The notes under the pieces are model-generated. The model worked only from the letters and a program-made list of their open reading frames with translations, was not told the origin of the DNA and ran no database searches. Position numbers and translations under genes: made by a program. Of a stretch of 64,000 nucleotides of DNA, positions 1-10,298 are shown piece after piece; within the stretch, counting starts at the first letter, position 1; each line of letters begins with the position of its first letter. This DNA is from a gamma proteobacterium L18 (GTDB lineage: Bacteria; Pseudomonadota; Gammaproteobacteria; Pseudomonadales; Pseudomonadaceae). Location of the stretch: assembly GCA_000497835.1 (NCBI GenBank), contig KI547169.1:73452-137451 (forward strand). The letters are read 5' to 3'.

Positions 1-132
1 GTGCCCGGGAAGCGCCGCGCGGGCGGCGCGCGATCTCGAACACACCAAAAAAACCCCGCCTAGCCCCCCGCCTTCACCCTCAATCTCTAGTAAACTCCCC
101 CGCTTTAGCTCCCGATTCCAAAGGTACCCGCC
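1..132. other. Upstream region of prmA, no gene seen
   Basis: No coding frame with a start and ribosome site is evident. The stretch begins with GC-rich palindromic sequence (gcgccgcgcgggcggcgcgcg) and then turns into a C-rich, T/A-containing stretch before the prmA start. In other pseudomonads accBC normally precedes prmA, so this is probably the accC-prmA gap; that is inference from synteny. Confidence 0.5.
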
Positions 133-1011
133 ATGCCCTGGCTACAAGTCCGTCTGGCCATCAGCCCAGAACAAGCCGAAACCTACGAAGACGCCCTGCT
201 GGAAGTCGGCGCCGTTTCGGTCACCTTCATGGACGCCGAAGACCAGCCTATCTTCGAGCCAGAGCTCAACACCACGCCGCTGTGGACCCACACCCACCTG
301 CTGGCGCTGTTCGAGGCCGATGCCGAGCCTGCCAGCGTATTTGCCCACCTGGAACTGCTGACCGGCGCAGCGCTGCCCGAGCACCATGCCGAAGTGATCG
401 AAGACCAGGACTGGGAACGCAGCTGGATGGACAACTTCCACCCGATGCGCTTCGGCCAGCGCCTGTGGATCGTGCCCAGCTGGCACGCAGCCCCCGAGCC
501 TGGCGCGGTCAACCTGCTGCTGGACCCGGGCCTGGCGTTCGGCACCGGCACCCACCCCACCACCGCGCTGTGCCTGGAATGGCTGGACGGCCAGGACCTG
601 ACCGACTGCAACGTGCTGGACTTCGGCTGCGGCTCGGGCATCCTCGCCATCGCCGCACTGTTGCTGGGCGCGAAAGAGGCCGTGGGTACCGACATCGACG
701 TGCAGGCGCTGGAAGCCTCGCGTGAAAACGCCGGCCGCAACGGCGTCGCCGAGGACAAATTCCCACTGTACCTGCCGGAAGACCTGCCACAGGTGCAAGC
801 CGACGTGCTGGTGGCCAACATCCTGGCCGGCCCGCTGGTGTCCCTGGCGCCGCAGCTCAGCACCCTGGTCAAGCCAGGCGGCCGCCTGGCGCTGTCGGGC
901 ATCCTCGCCGAACAGGGCGAAGAAGTGGCCGCAGCCTACGCTGCCGACTTCGATCTGGACCCTATCGCCAATCGCGATGGCTGGGTACGCATCAGTGGTC
1001 GTCGGCGCTGA
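133..1011 (+). CDS. prmA: Ribosomal protein L11 methyltransferase PrmA
   Basis: PrmA trimethylates ribosomal protein L11 in the cytoplasm using S-adenosylmethionine. The 292-residue product has the usual family length. An N-terminal substrate-recognition domain (about residues 1-115) is followed by the class I methyltransferase fold, with the family signature [15 protein letters not shown] near residue 130, the SAM-binding [12 protein letters not shown] near residue 160 and ANILAGPL near residue 229. The ATG at 133 gives the complete N-terminus. The next gene follows after 40 bp on the same strand. Nothing unusual is seen. Confidence 0.96.
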   Translation: MPWLQVRLAISPEQAETYEDALLEVGAVSVTFMDAEDQPIFEPELNTTPLWTHTHLLALFEADAEPASVFAHLELLTGAALPEHHAEVIEDQDWERSWMDNFHPMRFGQRLWIVPSWHAAPEPGAVNLLLDPGLAFGTGTHPTTALCLEWLDGQDLTDCNVLDFGCGSGILAIAALLLGAKEAVGTDIDVQALEASRENAGRNGVAEDKFPLYLPEDLPQVQADVLVANILAGPLVSLAPQLSTLVKPGGRLALSGILAEQGEEVAAAYAADFDLDPIANRDGWVRISGRRR

Positions 1012-1051
1012 GACGGCCTAGAATGGCTGCCTGCATAATCCGGACCCGCGC

Positions 1052-2287
1052 ATGACCGACAGTTTCGTCACCCAGTGCCCCCATTGCCAGACCAGCTTCC
1101 GCGTCAGCCACAATCAATTGAGCGTGGCCCGCGGGGTGGTCCGTTGCGGCGCCTGCCTGCAAGTGTTCAACGCTGCCCGGCAACTGCTGGAGCAAAGCGC
1201 TGGGCGTCAGGAACAAGCTGTCGCCCCGCAGCCAGCGACCCCAGAGCGTCGCGCCACGCCCATCAGCCTGCGTGAGTGGTCGGCCAACGAGCTGGACCTG
1301 GACCAACTTGATCTGGATGGCGAACTCGCCCGCCTGGAACAACGGGAAATCCAGCCTGCCAAGACTTTCCGCGACCAGCCGTCACGCAAAGAGTCGTTCA
1401 GCGCCAGCCGCGACGACGCCCATGACGAGTGGCACGATAAGCCGTTCGGCACCCATGGCGACGAAGAAGAGCTGCACGACGATGACCCGGCGCCGCCGAT
1501 CATCGAGCGTGAACCACCGCTGGACGAAGAGCCGACCGCCATCAATGAGCGCACCGAGCCTTCGCTGTCGCTGACACCTTCGGAGCACGAAGAGCCGGCC
1601 ATCGGCGCGCTGCATGCCGATGATGACTTGCCTGCCCGCGGCGATCGCCTGTCCGCTGTTGACGACGATGAAGAAGAGGCCGACGAACCGGCACCGCGCC
1701 AGGGCAAGCAGAAGCACGAACGCAGCGAGCCCAACCTGCGCGACGCCCCGCTGCTGGACCTGATCGACGACCCGCTGCAACTGGACTGGCAGAAACGCCG
1801 CACGCCGTGGGGCAAGCGTTTGCTGTGGCTGCTGTTGACGCTAATCGCGGCCTTGGCCCTGGCCGGCCAGTACGTGTGGTACCACTTCGATGAACTGGCC
1901 CGCCAGGATCAGTATCGCCCCTGGTTCCAGCAAGTCTGCCCAAGCCTGGGCTGCACCGTGCCGTCCAAGGTCGATATCGACAAGATCAAGAGCAGCAACC
2001 TGGTGGTGCGCAGCCACCCGGATTTCAACGGCGCACTGGTAGTGGATGCGATCATCTACAACCGGGCGGCGTTCTCCCAGCCGTTCCCGCTGCTGGAGCT
2101 GCGTTTTGCCGACCTCAACGGCCATCTGATCGCCAGTCGTCGTTTCAAGCCGGGCGAATACCTGTCGGGCGAGCTGGCCGGACAGGCGGAGATGCCGCCG
2201 CAGACGCCGATCCACATCTCCCTGGACATCCTGGACCCGGGCGCGAAAGCGGTGAACTACAGCCTGAGCTTCCGCTCCCCCGAGTGA
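1052..2287 (+). CDS. Zinc-ribbon and DUF3426 membrane protein
   Basis: The 411-residue protein starts with an MJ0042-type zinc ribbon whose four cysteines are C9, C12, C32 and C35. A long, low-complexity acidic and charged linker (about residues 60-240) follows, then one transmembrane segment at about 254-273 and a C-terminal DUF3426 domain (about 285-411) that should lie on the periplasmic side. The same architecture sits between prmA and dusB in other pseudomonads. The function is not known to me; the layout suggests a cytoplasmic zinc-binding head anchored in the inner membrane. Start ATG at 1052. Confidence 0.85.
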   Translation: MTDSFVTQCPHCQTSFRVSHNQLSVARGVVRCGACLQVFNAARQLLEQSAGRQEQAVAPQPATPERRATPISLREWSANELDLDQLDLDGELARLEQREIQPAKTFRDQPSRKESFSASRDDAHDEWHDKPFGTHGDEEELHDDDPAPPIIEREPPLDEEPTAINERTEPSLSLTPSEHEEPAIGALHADDDLPARGDRLSAVDDDEEEADEPAPRQGKQKHERSEPNLRDAPLLDLIDDPLQLDWQKRRTPWGKRLLWLLLTLIAALALAGQYVWYHFDELARQDQYRPWFQQVCPSLGCTVPSKVDIDKIKSSNLVVRSHPDFNGALVVDAIIYNRAAFSQPFPLLELRFADLNGHLIASRRFKPGEYLSGELAGQAEMPPQTPIHISLDILDPGAKAVNYSLSFRSPE

Positions 2288-2296
2288 TGCCCCTGA

Positions 2297-2454
2297 CGCA
2301 GCCTTCGGCAGCTACAGGCCGGCGTCGTTTGCATCGCGGCCAAGGCCGGCTCCTACCACGGACGGTGTAGGAGCCGACTTCAGTCGCGATGCAGGCGACG
2401 CCATTTCAAGACAGTTGCTGCTACATCACCCTGTAGCAGCTGCCGAAGGCTGCG
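2297..2454. repeat. Nested REP palindromes (BIME-like)
   Basis: Two palindromes are nested. The outer arms are cgcagccttcggcagctac (from 2297) and its complement gtagcagctgccgaaggctgcg (ending 2454). The inner pair is gcatcgcggccaaggccggc (from 2331) against gagccgacttcagtcgcgatgc (ending 2392). The arms belong to two different dispersed families seen elsewhere in the window (10904, 22983, 24453, 41950). They lie between two same-strand genes and could act as an mRNA 3' barrier. Confidence 0.75.
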
Positions 2455-2537
2455 TCAGACCCCACCACCGACTGTCGCGTGGCAACCAAACCACCCGGCA
2501 TAAGCCAATAGTTGTTCAGATTTTATCCAAAACGATC

Positions 2538-2566
2538 TTTATCCGGTCACCGAGAGCGGGTATTAT
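2538..2566 (+). promoter_or_regulatory. Sigma-70-like promoter of dusB-fis
   Basis: TTTATC (2538) and TATTAT (2561-2566) are separated by 17 bp, about 50 bp before the dusB start. The surrounding sequence is the most AT-rich part of the gap, and TTTATCC occurs twice (2521 and 2538). Confidence 0.5.
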
Positions 2567-2617
2567 GCCCACCCTTTTTCGAACTCTAATGATCCGGCCC
2601 CACAACAGGGAACACCT

Positions 2618-3631
2618 ATGTCGGCGGTACGCATCGGCCCATATACACTGAAGAACGCCTTGATCCTTGCCCCGATGGCAGGGGTCACGGACCAGCCCTT
2701 CCGTCAGCTTTGCCGACGGATGGGCGCAGGCCTGGTTGTATCAGAAATGGTCACCAGCGACATGAGCCTGTGGAACAGCCGCAAGTCGCGCCTGCGCATG
2801 ATTCACGAAGGTGATCCCGAGCCCCGCTCGGTACAGATCGCCGGTGGTGACGCGCAGATGCTGGCAGCGGCGGCGCGGGCCAACGTCGAGATGGGCGCCC
2901 AGATCATCGACATCAACATGGGCTGCCCGGCGAAGAAAGTCTGCAACAAGGCGGCAGGTTCCGCTTTACTGAAAGACGAGGCACTGGTGCAGGAAATCCT
3001 GCACGCCGTGGTTGCCGCCGTCGAGGTGCCGGTCACCTTGAAGATTCGCACCGGCTGGGACCGGGCGAACAAGAATGGCATCACGGTTGCACGCATTGCC
3101 GAACAGGCAGGCATCAGCGCCCTGTCGGTGCACGGGCGCACACGCGCCGACCTGTATACCGGTGAAGCCGAGTACGACACCATCGCTGCCATCAAGCAGG
3201 CGGTGTCGATCCCGGTCTTCGCCAATGGCGACATCACCTCGCCGCAAAAGGCCCGGCAGGTCCTCGACGCCACCAGCGCCGACGGTCTGCTGATTGGCCG
3301 GGCTGCCCAGGGGCGGCCGTGGATCTTTCGCGAAACCGAGCATTACCTGCGTACCGGCGAACTGCTGCCGGCGCCGCAATTGAGTGAAGTGGAACAGATT
3401 CTGCTGGAGCACCTGGCTGCGCTGCACGCCTTCTATGGCGATGTAATGGGCGTTCGAATCGCCCGCAAGCACGTCGGGTGGTACCTGGCAACCTTGCCGG
3501 GCGCCAAGGAATTTCGCGCCCAGTTCAATCGTTTGGAAGATACGGAAGCGCAGTGCGCCAACGTTCGCCGGTTCCTCAGCGAATGTAACGAGAGCCCTGT
3601 GAAAGGGGACGGACAGGGGGTGGCCGCATGA
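2618..3631 (+). CDS. dusB: tRNA-dihydrouridine synthase B
   Basis: DusB is a flavin-dependent enzyme that reduces uridine to dihydrouridine at specific D-loop positions of tRNA using NADPH. The 337-residue protein has the FMN-binding TIM barrel with [13 protein letters not shown] at about residues 17-29, the [10 protein letters not shown] motif with the catalytic cysteine near residue 100, and SVHGRTR near 170. The TAA/TGA end overlaps the fis start by four bases (ATGA at 3628-3631). The dusB-fis operon is the standard gammaproteobacterial arrangement, here with a promoter-like sequence at 2538. Confidence 0.96.
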   Translation: MSAVRIGPYTLKNALILAPMAGVTDQPFRQLCRRMGAGLVVSEMVTSDMSLWNSRKSRLRMIHEGDPEPRSVQIAGGDAQMLAAAARANVEMGAQIIDINMGCPAKKVCNKAAGSALLKDEALVQEILHAVVAAVEVPVTLKIRTGWDRANKNGITVARIAEQAGISALSVHGRTRADLYTGEAEYDTIAAIKQAVSIPVFANGDITSPQKARQVLDATSADGLLIGRAAQGRPWIFRETEHYLRTGELLPAPQLSEVEQILLEHLAALHAFYGDVMGVRIARKHVGWYLATLPGAKEFRAQFNRLEDTEAQCANVRRFLSECNESPVKGDGQGVAA

Positions 3632-3948
3632 CGATGATGACCGAGACTTTAGTGAGTGGAACAACGCCCGTGAGCGACAACGTCAACTTGAAACAGCACC
3701 TCAACACGCCCAGCGAAGAGGGTCAGACCCTTCGTGGCAGCGTCGAGAAGGCGCTGCACAATTATTTCGCCCATCTTGAGGGCGCTGCCGTCACTGACGT
3801 GTACAACCTGGTGCTTTCCGAAGTCGAGGCCCCCTTGCTCGAAAGCGTAATGAACTACGTCAAGGGCAACCAGACCAAGGCCAGCGAGATGCTGGGCCTG
3901 AATCGCGGTACCTTGCGCAAGAAGCTCAAGCAATACGATCTGCTGTAA
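3628..3948 (+). CDS. fis: DNA-binding protein Fis
   Basis: Fis is a nucleoid-associated homodimeric DNA-bending protein and regulator. The 106-residue product begins at the ATG that overlaps the dusB stop (3628). It ends in the Fis helix-turn-helix, [20 protein letters not shown], with the dimerisation helices just before. The N-terminus (about 30 residues) is longer than in Escherichia coli Fis, as I recall for Pseudomonas. A downstream start at 3634 (MTETL) cannot be excluded. A strong terminator follows. Confidence 0.95.
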   Translation: MTMMTETLVSGTTPVSDNVNLKQHLNTPSEEGQTLRGSVEKALHNYFAHLEGAAVTDVYNLVLSEVEAPLLESVMNYVKGNQTKASEMLGLNRGTLRKKLKQYDLL

Positions 3949-3965
3949 GCATGCATTCAAACCAG

Positions 3966-3996
3966 AAAAGGCGACCTGTCCAGGGTCGCCTTTTTT
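3966..3996 (+). terminator. Rho-independent terminator after fis
   Basis: AAAGGCGACC pairs with GGTCGCCTTT around a 7-base loop and is followed by a run of six T. It closes the dusB-fis transcription unit. Confidence 0.9.
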
Positions 3997-4027
3997 GCTG
4001 ACTCCTCTGCTTTAGACGGAAATTGAA

Positions 4028-5635
4028 ATGACCGACCAGACTACCCGCCTGCCCGTCCGCCGCGCTTTGATCAGCGTTTCCGACAAGACCGGTATCCTTG
4101 AATTCGCCCGTGAACTCGAAGCCCTGGGCGTCGAGATCCTGTCCACCGGCGGTACCTTCAAGCTGCTTGCGGACAACGGCGTTGCCGCAGTGGAAGTGGC
4201 GGATTACACCGGTTTTGCCGAAATGATGGACGGCCGGGTGAAAACCCTGCACCCGAAAATCCACGGCGGCATCCTGGGCCGTCGCGGCATCGACGACGCC
4301 ATCATGAGCGAGCACGGCATCAAGCCGATTGATCTGGTCGCGGTCAACCTCTACCCGTTTGAAGCCACCATCAGCAAGCCAGGCTGCGACCTGCCGACCG
4401 CCATCGAGAACATCGACATCGGCGGCCCGACCATGGTCCGCTCTGCTGCCAAGAACCACAAAGACGTGGCCATCGTGGTCAACGCCAGCGACTACGGCCA
4501 AGTGCTGGCCAGCCTGAAAGACGGCGGCCTGACCTACGCCCAGCGCTTTGACCTGATGTTGAAAGCCTTCGAGCACACCGCTGCCTACGACGGCATGATC
4601 GCCAACTACATGGGCACCGTGAACCAGGCTGCCGAGACCCTGAGCACTGAAGGCCGCAGCGAGTTCCCGCGCACCTTCAACAGCCAGTTCATCAAGGCCC
4701 AGGAAATGCGCTACGGCGAGAACCCGCACCAGAGCGCGGCGTTCTACAAGGAAGCCAAGCCGGCCGAAGTGGGCATCGCCACCGCCGAGCAGCTGCAGGG
4801 CAAGGAACTGTCCTACAACAACGTGGCCGACACCGACGCCGCGCTGGAATGCGTGAAGAGCTTCGTCAAGCCGGCCTGCGTGATCGTCAAGCACGCCAAC
4901 CCGTGCGGCGTGGCCGTCAGCCCTGACGCCGAAGGCGGCATCCGCCAGGCCTACGAGCTGGCCTACGCCACTGACACCGAATCCGCGTTCGGCGGCATCA
5001 TCGCCTTCAACCGCGAACTGGACGCCGAGACCGCCAAGGCCATCGTCGACCGTCAGTTCGTGGAAGTGATCATCGCCCCGTCGGTGAGCGCCGAAGCCCG
5101 CGCCATCGTCGCCGCCAAGGCCAACGTGCGCCTGCTGGCCTGCGGCGAGTGGTCGGCTGACCGCGCCGCTGCCTGGGACTACAAGCGCGTCAACGGCGGC
5201 CTGCTGGTACAGAGCCGTGACATTGGCATGATCAGCGCCGACGACCTGAAAGTGGTGACCAAGCGCGCCCCTACCGAGCAAGAGATCCACGACCTGATCT
5301 TCGCCTGGAAAGTGGCCAAGTACGTGAAGTCCAACGCCATCGTCTACGCCAAGAACCGTCAGACCATCGGTGTCGGCGCCGGCCAGATGAGCCGCGTCAA
5401 CTCCGCGCGCATCGCTGCCATCAAGGCCGAGCACGCTGGCCTGCAGGTGCAGGGTTCGGTCATGGCATCGGACGCGTTCTTCCCGTTCCGAGACGGCATC
5501 GACAACGCGGCTAAAGTGGGTATCACTGCCGTGATCCAGCCAGGCGGTTCGATGCGCGACGCTGAAGTGATTGCTGCTGCCGACGAAGCCGGCATTGCCA
5601 TGGTATTCACTGGCATGCGCCACTTCCGCCACTAA
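4028..5635 (+). CDS. purH: Bifunctional AICAR formyltransferase / IMP cyclohydrolase PurH
   Basis: PurH carries out the last two steps of de novo purine synthesis: it formylates AICAR with 10-formyltetrahydrofolate, then closes the ring to IMP. The 535-residue length is typical. The N-terminal MGS-like cyclohydrolase domain (about 1-200) contains [10 protein letters not shown] and STGGTFKLL. The C-terminal formyltransferase domain carries KHANPCGVA near residue 290 and ends [16 protein letters not shown]...FTGMRHFRH. It is followed by a REP palindrome and then purD, the common pseudomonad order. Confidence 0.97.
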   Translation: MTDQTTRLPVRRALISVSDKTGILEFARELEALGVEILSTGGTFKLLADNGVAAVEVADYTGFAEMMDGRVKTLHPKIHGGILGRRGIDDAIMSEHGIKPIDLVAVNLYPFEATISKPGCDLPTAIENIDIGGPTMVRSAAKNHKDVAIVVNASDYGQVLASLKDGGLTYAQRFDLMLKAFEHTAAYDGMIANYMGTVNQAAETLSTEGRSEFPRTFNSQFIKAQEMRYGENPHQSAAFYKEAKPAEVGIATAEQLQGKELSYNNVADTDAALECVKSFVKPACVIVKHANPCGVAVSPDAEGGIRQAYELAYATDTESAFGGIIAFNRELDAETAKAIVDRQFVEVIIAPSVSAEARAIVAAKANVRLLACGEWSADRAAAWDYKRVNGGLLVQSRDIGMISADDLKVVTKRAPTEQEIHDLIFAWKVAKYVKSNAIVYAKNRQTIGVGAGQMSRVNSARIAAIKAEHAGLQVQGSVMASDAFFPFRDGIDNAAKVGITAVIQPGGSMRDAEVIAAADEAGIAMVFTGMRHFRH

Positions 5636-5661
5636 CTGACCAAGGGCGCCCCGCATCAATA

Positions 5662-5731
5662 CTGTAGGAGCCGGGCTTGCCCGCGATGGCGATCTCAAGG
5701 CCGTCATCGCGGGCAAGCCCGGCTCCTACAG
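5662..5731. repeat. REP palindrome pair between purH and purD
   Basis: ctgtaggagccgggcttgcc and its exact complement ggcaagcccggctcctacag flank about 30 bp, and the next bases (cgcgatg / catcgcg) pair as well. The whole element can fold into one long hairpin. It resembles the families at 2340 and 24453. Confidence 0.85.
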
Positions 5732-5785
5732 TGTCAGCGCAAGGCAGGCGCCCTCCCGCATTCAGCGTCACCGAGGTTATTAACT

Positions 5786-7072
5786 ATGAACGTATTGATC
5801 ATCGGCAGCGGCGGTCGTGAACACGCCCTGGCCTGGAAAGTAGCCCAGGACCCACGCGTCGAGAAAGTCTTCGTCGCCCCCGGCAACGCCGGCACCGCCA
5901 TCGAAGCCAAGTGCGAAAACGTCGCCATCGACGTGCAGGCCATCGAGCAACTGGCCGACTTCGCCGAGAAAAACGTCGCCCTGACCATCGTCGGCCCGGA
6001 AGTGCCCCTGGTTGCCGGCGTTGTCGACCTGTTCCGCTCGCGCGGCCTGGACTGCTTCGGCCCAACCAAGGGCGCGGCCCAGCTGGAAGGCTCCAAGGCG
6101 TTCGCCAAGGACTTCCTGGCCCGTCACAAGATCCCGACCGCCGAATACCAGAACTTCACCGAGATCGAGCCAGCCCTGGCCTATCTGCGTGAAAAAGGCG
6201 CGCCGATCGTGATCAAGGCCGACGGCCTGGCCGCAGGCAAAGGCGTGATCGTGGCCATGACCCTGGCCGAAGCCGAGGACGCGGTACGCGACATGCTGGC
6301 TGGCAACGCCTTTGGCGACGCCGGTTCGCGCGTGGTGATCGAAGAGTTCCTGGACGGCGAAGAAGCCAGCTTCATCGTCATGGTCGACGGCAAGAACGTG
6401 CTGCCGATGGCCACCAGCCAGGACCACAAACGCGTCGGCAACGGCGACAGCGGCCCGAACACCGGCGGCATGGGTGCCTACTCCCCTGCCCCTGTGGTAA
6501 CCGCTGACGTGCACCAGAAGGTCATGGACCAGGTGATCTGGCCGACCGTGCGCGGCATGGCCGAGGAAGGCAACGTCTACACCGGCTTCCTGTACGCAGG
6601 CCTGATGATCGACAAGGCGGGCAACCCCAAGGTCATCGAGTTCAACTGCCGCTTCGGCGACCCTGAAACCCAGCCGGTGATGCTGCGCCTGCAGTCCAGC
6701 CTGGTACTGCTGGTGGAAGCGGCCATGGCCCAGGCCCTGGACAAGATCGAAGCCCAGTGGGACCCGCGCCCAAGCCTGGGCGTGGTGCTGGCCGCTGGCG
6801 GCTACCCTGGCGACTACGCCAAGGGCGCTGCCATCGGTGGCCTGGACGCCGCCGCGCAACTGGCCGGCAAAGTGTTCCACGCCGGTACCGCACTCAAGGA
6901 CGGTCAGGTCGTGACCTCGGGCGGCCGCGTACTGTGCGCCACTGCCCTGGGCAACACCGTTGGCGAGGCCCAGCAACAGGCCTACGCCCTGGCCGCCAAG
7001 ATCGACTGGGAAGGCTGCTTCTACCGTACCGACATTGGCTACCGCGCCATTGCCCGCGAAAACGGTCAGTAA
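5786..7072 (+). CDS. purD: Phosphoribosylamine-glycine ligase PurD (GAR synthetase)
   Basis: PurD joins glycine to 5-phosphoribosylamine in an ATP-dependent step of purine synthesis. The 428-residue protein starts MNVLIIGSGGREHALAWK (the N-terminal domain glycine-rich loop). It continues with the ATP-grasp fold (about 100-330), including IKADGLAAGKGV, GPNTGGMGAYSPAP and VIEFNCRFGDPETQ, the last with the metal-binding glutamate and asparagine. A hairpin terminator follows and separates it from retS. Confidence 0.97.
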   Translation: MNVLIIGSGGREHALAWKVAQDPRVEKVFVAPGNAGTAIEAKCENVAIDVQAIEQLADFAEKNVALTIVGPEVPLVAGVVDLFRSRGLDCFGPTKGAAQLEGSKAFAKDFLARHKIPTAEYQNFTEIEPALAYLREKGAPIVIKADGLAAGKGVIVAMTLAEAEDAVRDMLAGNAFGDAGSRVVIEEFLDGEEASFIVMVDGKNVLPMATSQDHKRVGNGDSGPNTGGMGAYSPAPVVTADVHQKVMDQVIWPTVRGMAEEGNVYTGFLYAGLMIDKAGNPKVIEFNCRFGDPETQPVMLRLQSSLVLLVEAAMAQALDKIEAQWDPRPSLGVVLAAGGYPGDYAKGAAIGGLDAAAQLAGKVFHAGTALKDGQVVTSGGRVLCATALGNTVGEAQQQAYALAAKIDWEGCFYRTDIGYRAIARENGQ

Positions 7073-7086
7073 ACCCCGCGCCTAAG

Positions 7087-7119
7087 CCTGAAGTACCGGG
7101 TTTTCCCGGTACTTTCAGG
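7087..7119 (+). terminator. Terminator-like hairpin after purD
   Basis: CCTGAAGTACCGGG pairs with CCCGGTACTTTCAGG around a TTTT loop just past the purD stop. The stem is long, but there is only a short T run, so it may also act as an RNA-stabilising hairpin. Confidence 0.6.
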
Positions 7120-7196
7120 CCGTTCGGCCACTTGCCCTACGCTTTATCCACCGCGCATAGTTATACTCAGTCATTAACCTTGGAAGGGATTTCGCT

Positions 7197-9971
7197 GTGC
7201 GCTGGCTCAGGATCGCCATTTCATCGATAGTCAGTGTACTGACGCTGCTCTGCGTATGCCCGGCTCAGGCCGAGTCCAGCAGCGGCTGGTCGGTATTGCT
7301 CGATGAACACGCACGCCTGCAACTGAGCGACATCCGCTCCGACCGATTCCAGAACCAGTTCAGCCCCATCGAGCTCAACCAACTGGTTGCCAGCGGCCCC
7401 AATGCCGCCCAGTGGCTGCACTACCGCCTGCCCCCGCCTGCCCACGAACAAGTGGTACGCATCTACGCGCCCGACCTTGCCGACCTGGATTTCTACGTCC
7501 TGGACGGTGATCGGCTGATCAGCCAGCGCCGCAACGATGCCGGCGTCCCGGGCGGCGAGCCGTCCTTTGCCAACACCGACATCCTGTTGGCCGTACCGGT
7601 CAGCCAGAAACCGCTGGACCTGTACCTGCGCCTCACCTCCGAGCACCAACTGCGCCCCAGCGTCAGCCTGATGCCCGCCATCAGCGCCGCCAGCGACCAG
7701 CGCGAGACCTTGTTCATGGGCCTGCTGTTTGGCTGCCTGGCCATGCTGGTTATCCACAATCTGGCGCGCTATGCCTACAGCCGCTCCAGCAGCAGCCTGT
7801 GGCTGGCGGCATCGGAAGCCTTGCTGACCCTCAGCGCAGCCATCCTGCTCAACCTCAGCGGGCCGTGGTTCGACACCTGGCACTCGCTGCGCACCACCGG
7901 TAGCTACCTGGCACTGATGCTGGCGGCCATTTGCTGCGTATTGTTCACCCAGCGCTTCTTCGCGCCGCGCTCCACGCCGCTGATCGACCGCCTGCTGACT
8001 GCCGCCAAATTGCTGATCGGGCTGAGCGGCCTGATGGTGTTGCTGATCGATGGCTTGCCCATCAACTCCATCACCTACGCGATGATGGTGGTGGGTGGCC
8101 TGGCCATGCTGCTGACTTCCGCCTATCACTGGCAGCAAGGCTACCGCCCGGCGCGTTTGTTCACTTGCGCCATGCTGTTGCTGAACCTGGGCGTGCTGAT
8201 CGTGCTGCCGGCCCTGCTGGTGCTCACCCGCACGCCGCCACAGTGGTTGGCGCTGGGCCTGATGGCCGTGGGCGCGCTGACCGGCCTGATGCTGAACACG
8301 GCCCTGAGCGAACGCCTGCGCAACATCAGCGAAGACCGTTTCAGTGCCAGCCGCGAGTTGGCCGCCAGCAACGCAGAGGTCAACGCCAAGGCCGAGTTCC
8401 TGGCCCGCATCAGCCACGAAATCCGCACCCCCATGAACGGCGTGCTGGGCATGACCGAGCTGCTGCTGGGTACGCCGCTCTCCGTGAAGCAGCGTGACTA
8501 CGTGCAAACCATCCACAGCGCCGGCAACGAACTGCTGACGCTGATCAACGAGATCCTCGACATCTCCAAGATCGAGTCCGGGCAGATCGAACTGGACGAT
8601 GTGCAGTTCGACCTCAGCGCGCTGATCGAAGACTGCCTGAACATTTTCCGCGCAAAGGCCGAGCAACAGAACGTGGAGCTGATCAGCTTCACCCAACCCC
8701 AGGTGCCTCAGGTCATCAGCGGCGACCCCACGCGCCTGCGCCAGACGCTGCTGGCCTTGCTGGACCACGCCCTGAAGAAGACCGACCAGGGCGAAATCCT
8801 GCTGGTGGTGGCACTGGACCAACGCAGTGGCGAGCCGCGCCTGCGCATCGCCGTGCAGGACAGCGGCGTGCCCATCCCGCGTGACGAACGCGAGGCCTTG
8901 CTGCACAGCGAACTGCACAGCAAAAACCTGCTGTCGGGCAATGAAGTGGGCGGTCACCTGGGCCTGGTCATCGCCCGCCAGCTGATCCTGTTGATGAAAG
9001 GCGAGTTCGGCATCAAGAGCGGCAGCCAGCAGGGCAGCACCCTGTGGCTGACCCTGCCGCTGGACCCCGAGCGTCTGGAGCACCCGACCCTGGACCTGGA
9101 CAGCCCGCTGCGTGGCGCACGCGTGCTGGTGGTGGACGACAACGACACCTGCCGCAAGGTGCTGGTGCAGCAATGCGGCGCCTGGGGCCTGAACGTCAGC
9201 TCGGTCCCCTCTGGCAAGGAAGCCCTGGCGCTGCTGCGCACCAAGGCGCACCTGCGCGACTATTTCGACGTGGTGTTGCTGGACCAGAACATGCCCGGCA
9301 TGACCGGCATGCAACTGGCGGCCAAGATCAAGGAAGACCCCAGCCTTAACCACGACATTCTGATCATCATGCTCACCGGCATCAGCAATGCGCCGAGCAA
9401 GATCATCGCCCGCAATGCCGGGATCAAGCGCATCCTGGCCAAGCCCGTGGCCGGCTACACGCTCAAGACCACCTTGGCCGACGAACTGGCGCAGCGAAAC
9501 CAAGGTGAGCACGTGACGCCGATCTCCCCCAGTATCGCCGCCACCAGCATCACGGTACCCGCCGACTTCCGCATTCTGGTGGCCGAGGACAACAGCATCT
9601 CAACCAAGGTGATACGCGGCATGCTGGGCAAGCTGAACTTGTCCCCCGACACCGCCAGCAACGGCGAAGAAGCGCTGCGCGCGATGAAAGCCGAGCGTTA
9701 CGACCTGGTGCTGATGGACTGCGAAATGCCCATCCTGGACGGTTTCTCCGCCACCGAGCAACTGCGTGACTGGGAGCGTGGCACCCAGCGCGAGCGTACC
9801 CCGGTGGTGGCATTGACCGCGCATATCCTCACCGAACACAAGGAACGCGCGCGTCAGGCGGGCATGGACGGGCACATGGCCAAGCCAATCGAATTGTCGC
9901 AACTGCGCGAATTGATCGAGCACTGGGTGGCCCAGCGCGAACTGGGCCAGGACCGCGCCAGCAACTCTTGA
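7197..9971 (+). CDS. retS: RetS-like hybrid sensor kinase (7TMR-DISM, HisKA, two receivers)
   Basis: RetS is an inner-membrane hybrid kinase that binds GacS and represses the Gac/Rsm switch between motile and sessile life. The 924-residue product begins at GTG 7197 with a signal peptide. It continues with a periplasmic 7TMR-DISMED2 domain (about 40-160), seven membrane segments (about 175-385) and HisKA with SHEIRTPMNG (His near 406). A weak HATPase region and two receivers follow, with aspartates near 695 (VVLLDQNMPG) and 841 (LVLMDCEMP). The ATP-binding boxes are degenerate: LLDHALKKT where an N-box asparagine is usual, and DSGVPI in place of DxGxG. The position after purH-purD matches PAO1, which supports the name. 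Confidence 0.9.
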   Translation: MRWLRIAISSIVSVLTLLCVCPAQAESSSGWSVLLDEHARLQLSDIRSDRFQNQFSPIELNQLVASGPNAAQWLHYRLPPPAHEQVVRIYAPDLADLDFYVLDGDRLISQRRNDAGVPGGEPSFANTDILLAVPVSQKPLDLYLRLTSEHQLRPSVSLMPAISAASDQRETLFMGLLFGCLAMLVIHNLARYAYSRSSSSLWLAASEALLTLSAAILLNLSGPWFDTWHSLRTTGSYLALMLAAICCVLFTQRFFAPRSTPLIDRLLTAAKLLIGLSGLMVLLIDGLPINSITYAMMVVGGLAMLLTSAYHWQQGYRPARLFTCAMLLLNLGVLIVLPALLVLTRTPPQWLALGLMAVGALTGLMLNTALSERLRNISEDRFSASRELAASNAEVNAKAEFLARISHEIRTPMNGVLGMTELLLGTPLSVKQRDYVQTIHSAGNELLTLINEILDISKIESGQIELDDVQFDLSALIEDCLNIFRAKAEQQNVELISFTQPQVPQVISGDPTRLRQTLLALLDHALKKTDQGEILLVVALDQRSGEPRLRIAVQDSGVPIPRDEREALLHSELHSKNLLSGNEVGGHLGLVIARQLILLMKGEFGIKSGSQQGSTLWLTLPLDPERLEHPTLDLDSPLRGARVLVVDDNDTCRKVLVQQCGAWGLNVSSVPSGKEALALLRTKAHLRDYFDVVLLDQNMPGMTGMQLAAKIKEDPSLNHDILIIMLTGISNAPSKIIARNAGIKRILAKPVAGYTLKTTLADELAQRNQGEHVTPISPSIAATSITVPADFRILVAEDNSISTKVIRGMLGKLNLSPDTASNGEEALRAMKAERYDLVLMDCEMPILDGFSATEQLRDWERGTQRERTPVVALTAHILTEHKERARQAGMDGHMAKPIELSQLRELIEHWVAQRELGQDRASNS

Positions 9972-10047
9972 CCATGGTCACTAACCGTCCCCCAAGCAAC
10001 CCAGTTCACACAGTGCCAATGCAAACATGGATGTGAGCCTTGGCACC

Positions 10048-10134
10048 GTGGGAGCGGGCTCTGCCCGCGAAGAGGGCGCCATGGTGTCCCAGATAATTCG
10101 CGGTGTTCTTTTCGCGGGTAGAACCCGCTCCCAC
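10048..10134. repeat. REP palindrome pair (GTGGGAGCGGG family)
   Basis: gtgggagcgggctctgcccg starts at 10048, and the inverted partner cgggtagaacccgctcccac ends at 10134. The same family recurs at 51734-51820. It lies between retS and marC. Confidence 0.8.
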
Positions 10135-10298
10135 AGGTTGCTCAGCATCCTGGAATCTCCCACCGTGTACGCTACTACAGATACGGCGCAATGACTGCGG
10201 CAGCGGATTTTGCCTCGCGGCAATCCCATTAAATACTCGCGGGCGGGACGGCTCGCACTATAGACTTTGCCATCGTCCACCCCGCCCGAGCCTTGACC

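Noticed and set aside
3926..5716. Long open frames antisense to purH, oprC, urtC/D and ureC (for example 3926-5716, 19065-21632, 28561-31374)
   Set aside because: They mirror the codon structure of well-supported genes in high-GC DNA, lack ribosome sites and have low-complexity, His/Val/Gln-rich translations.
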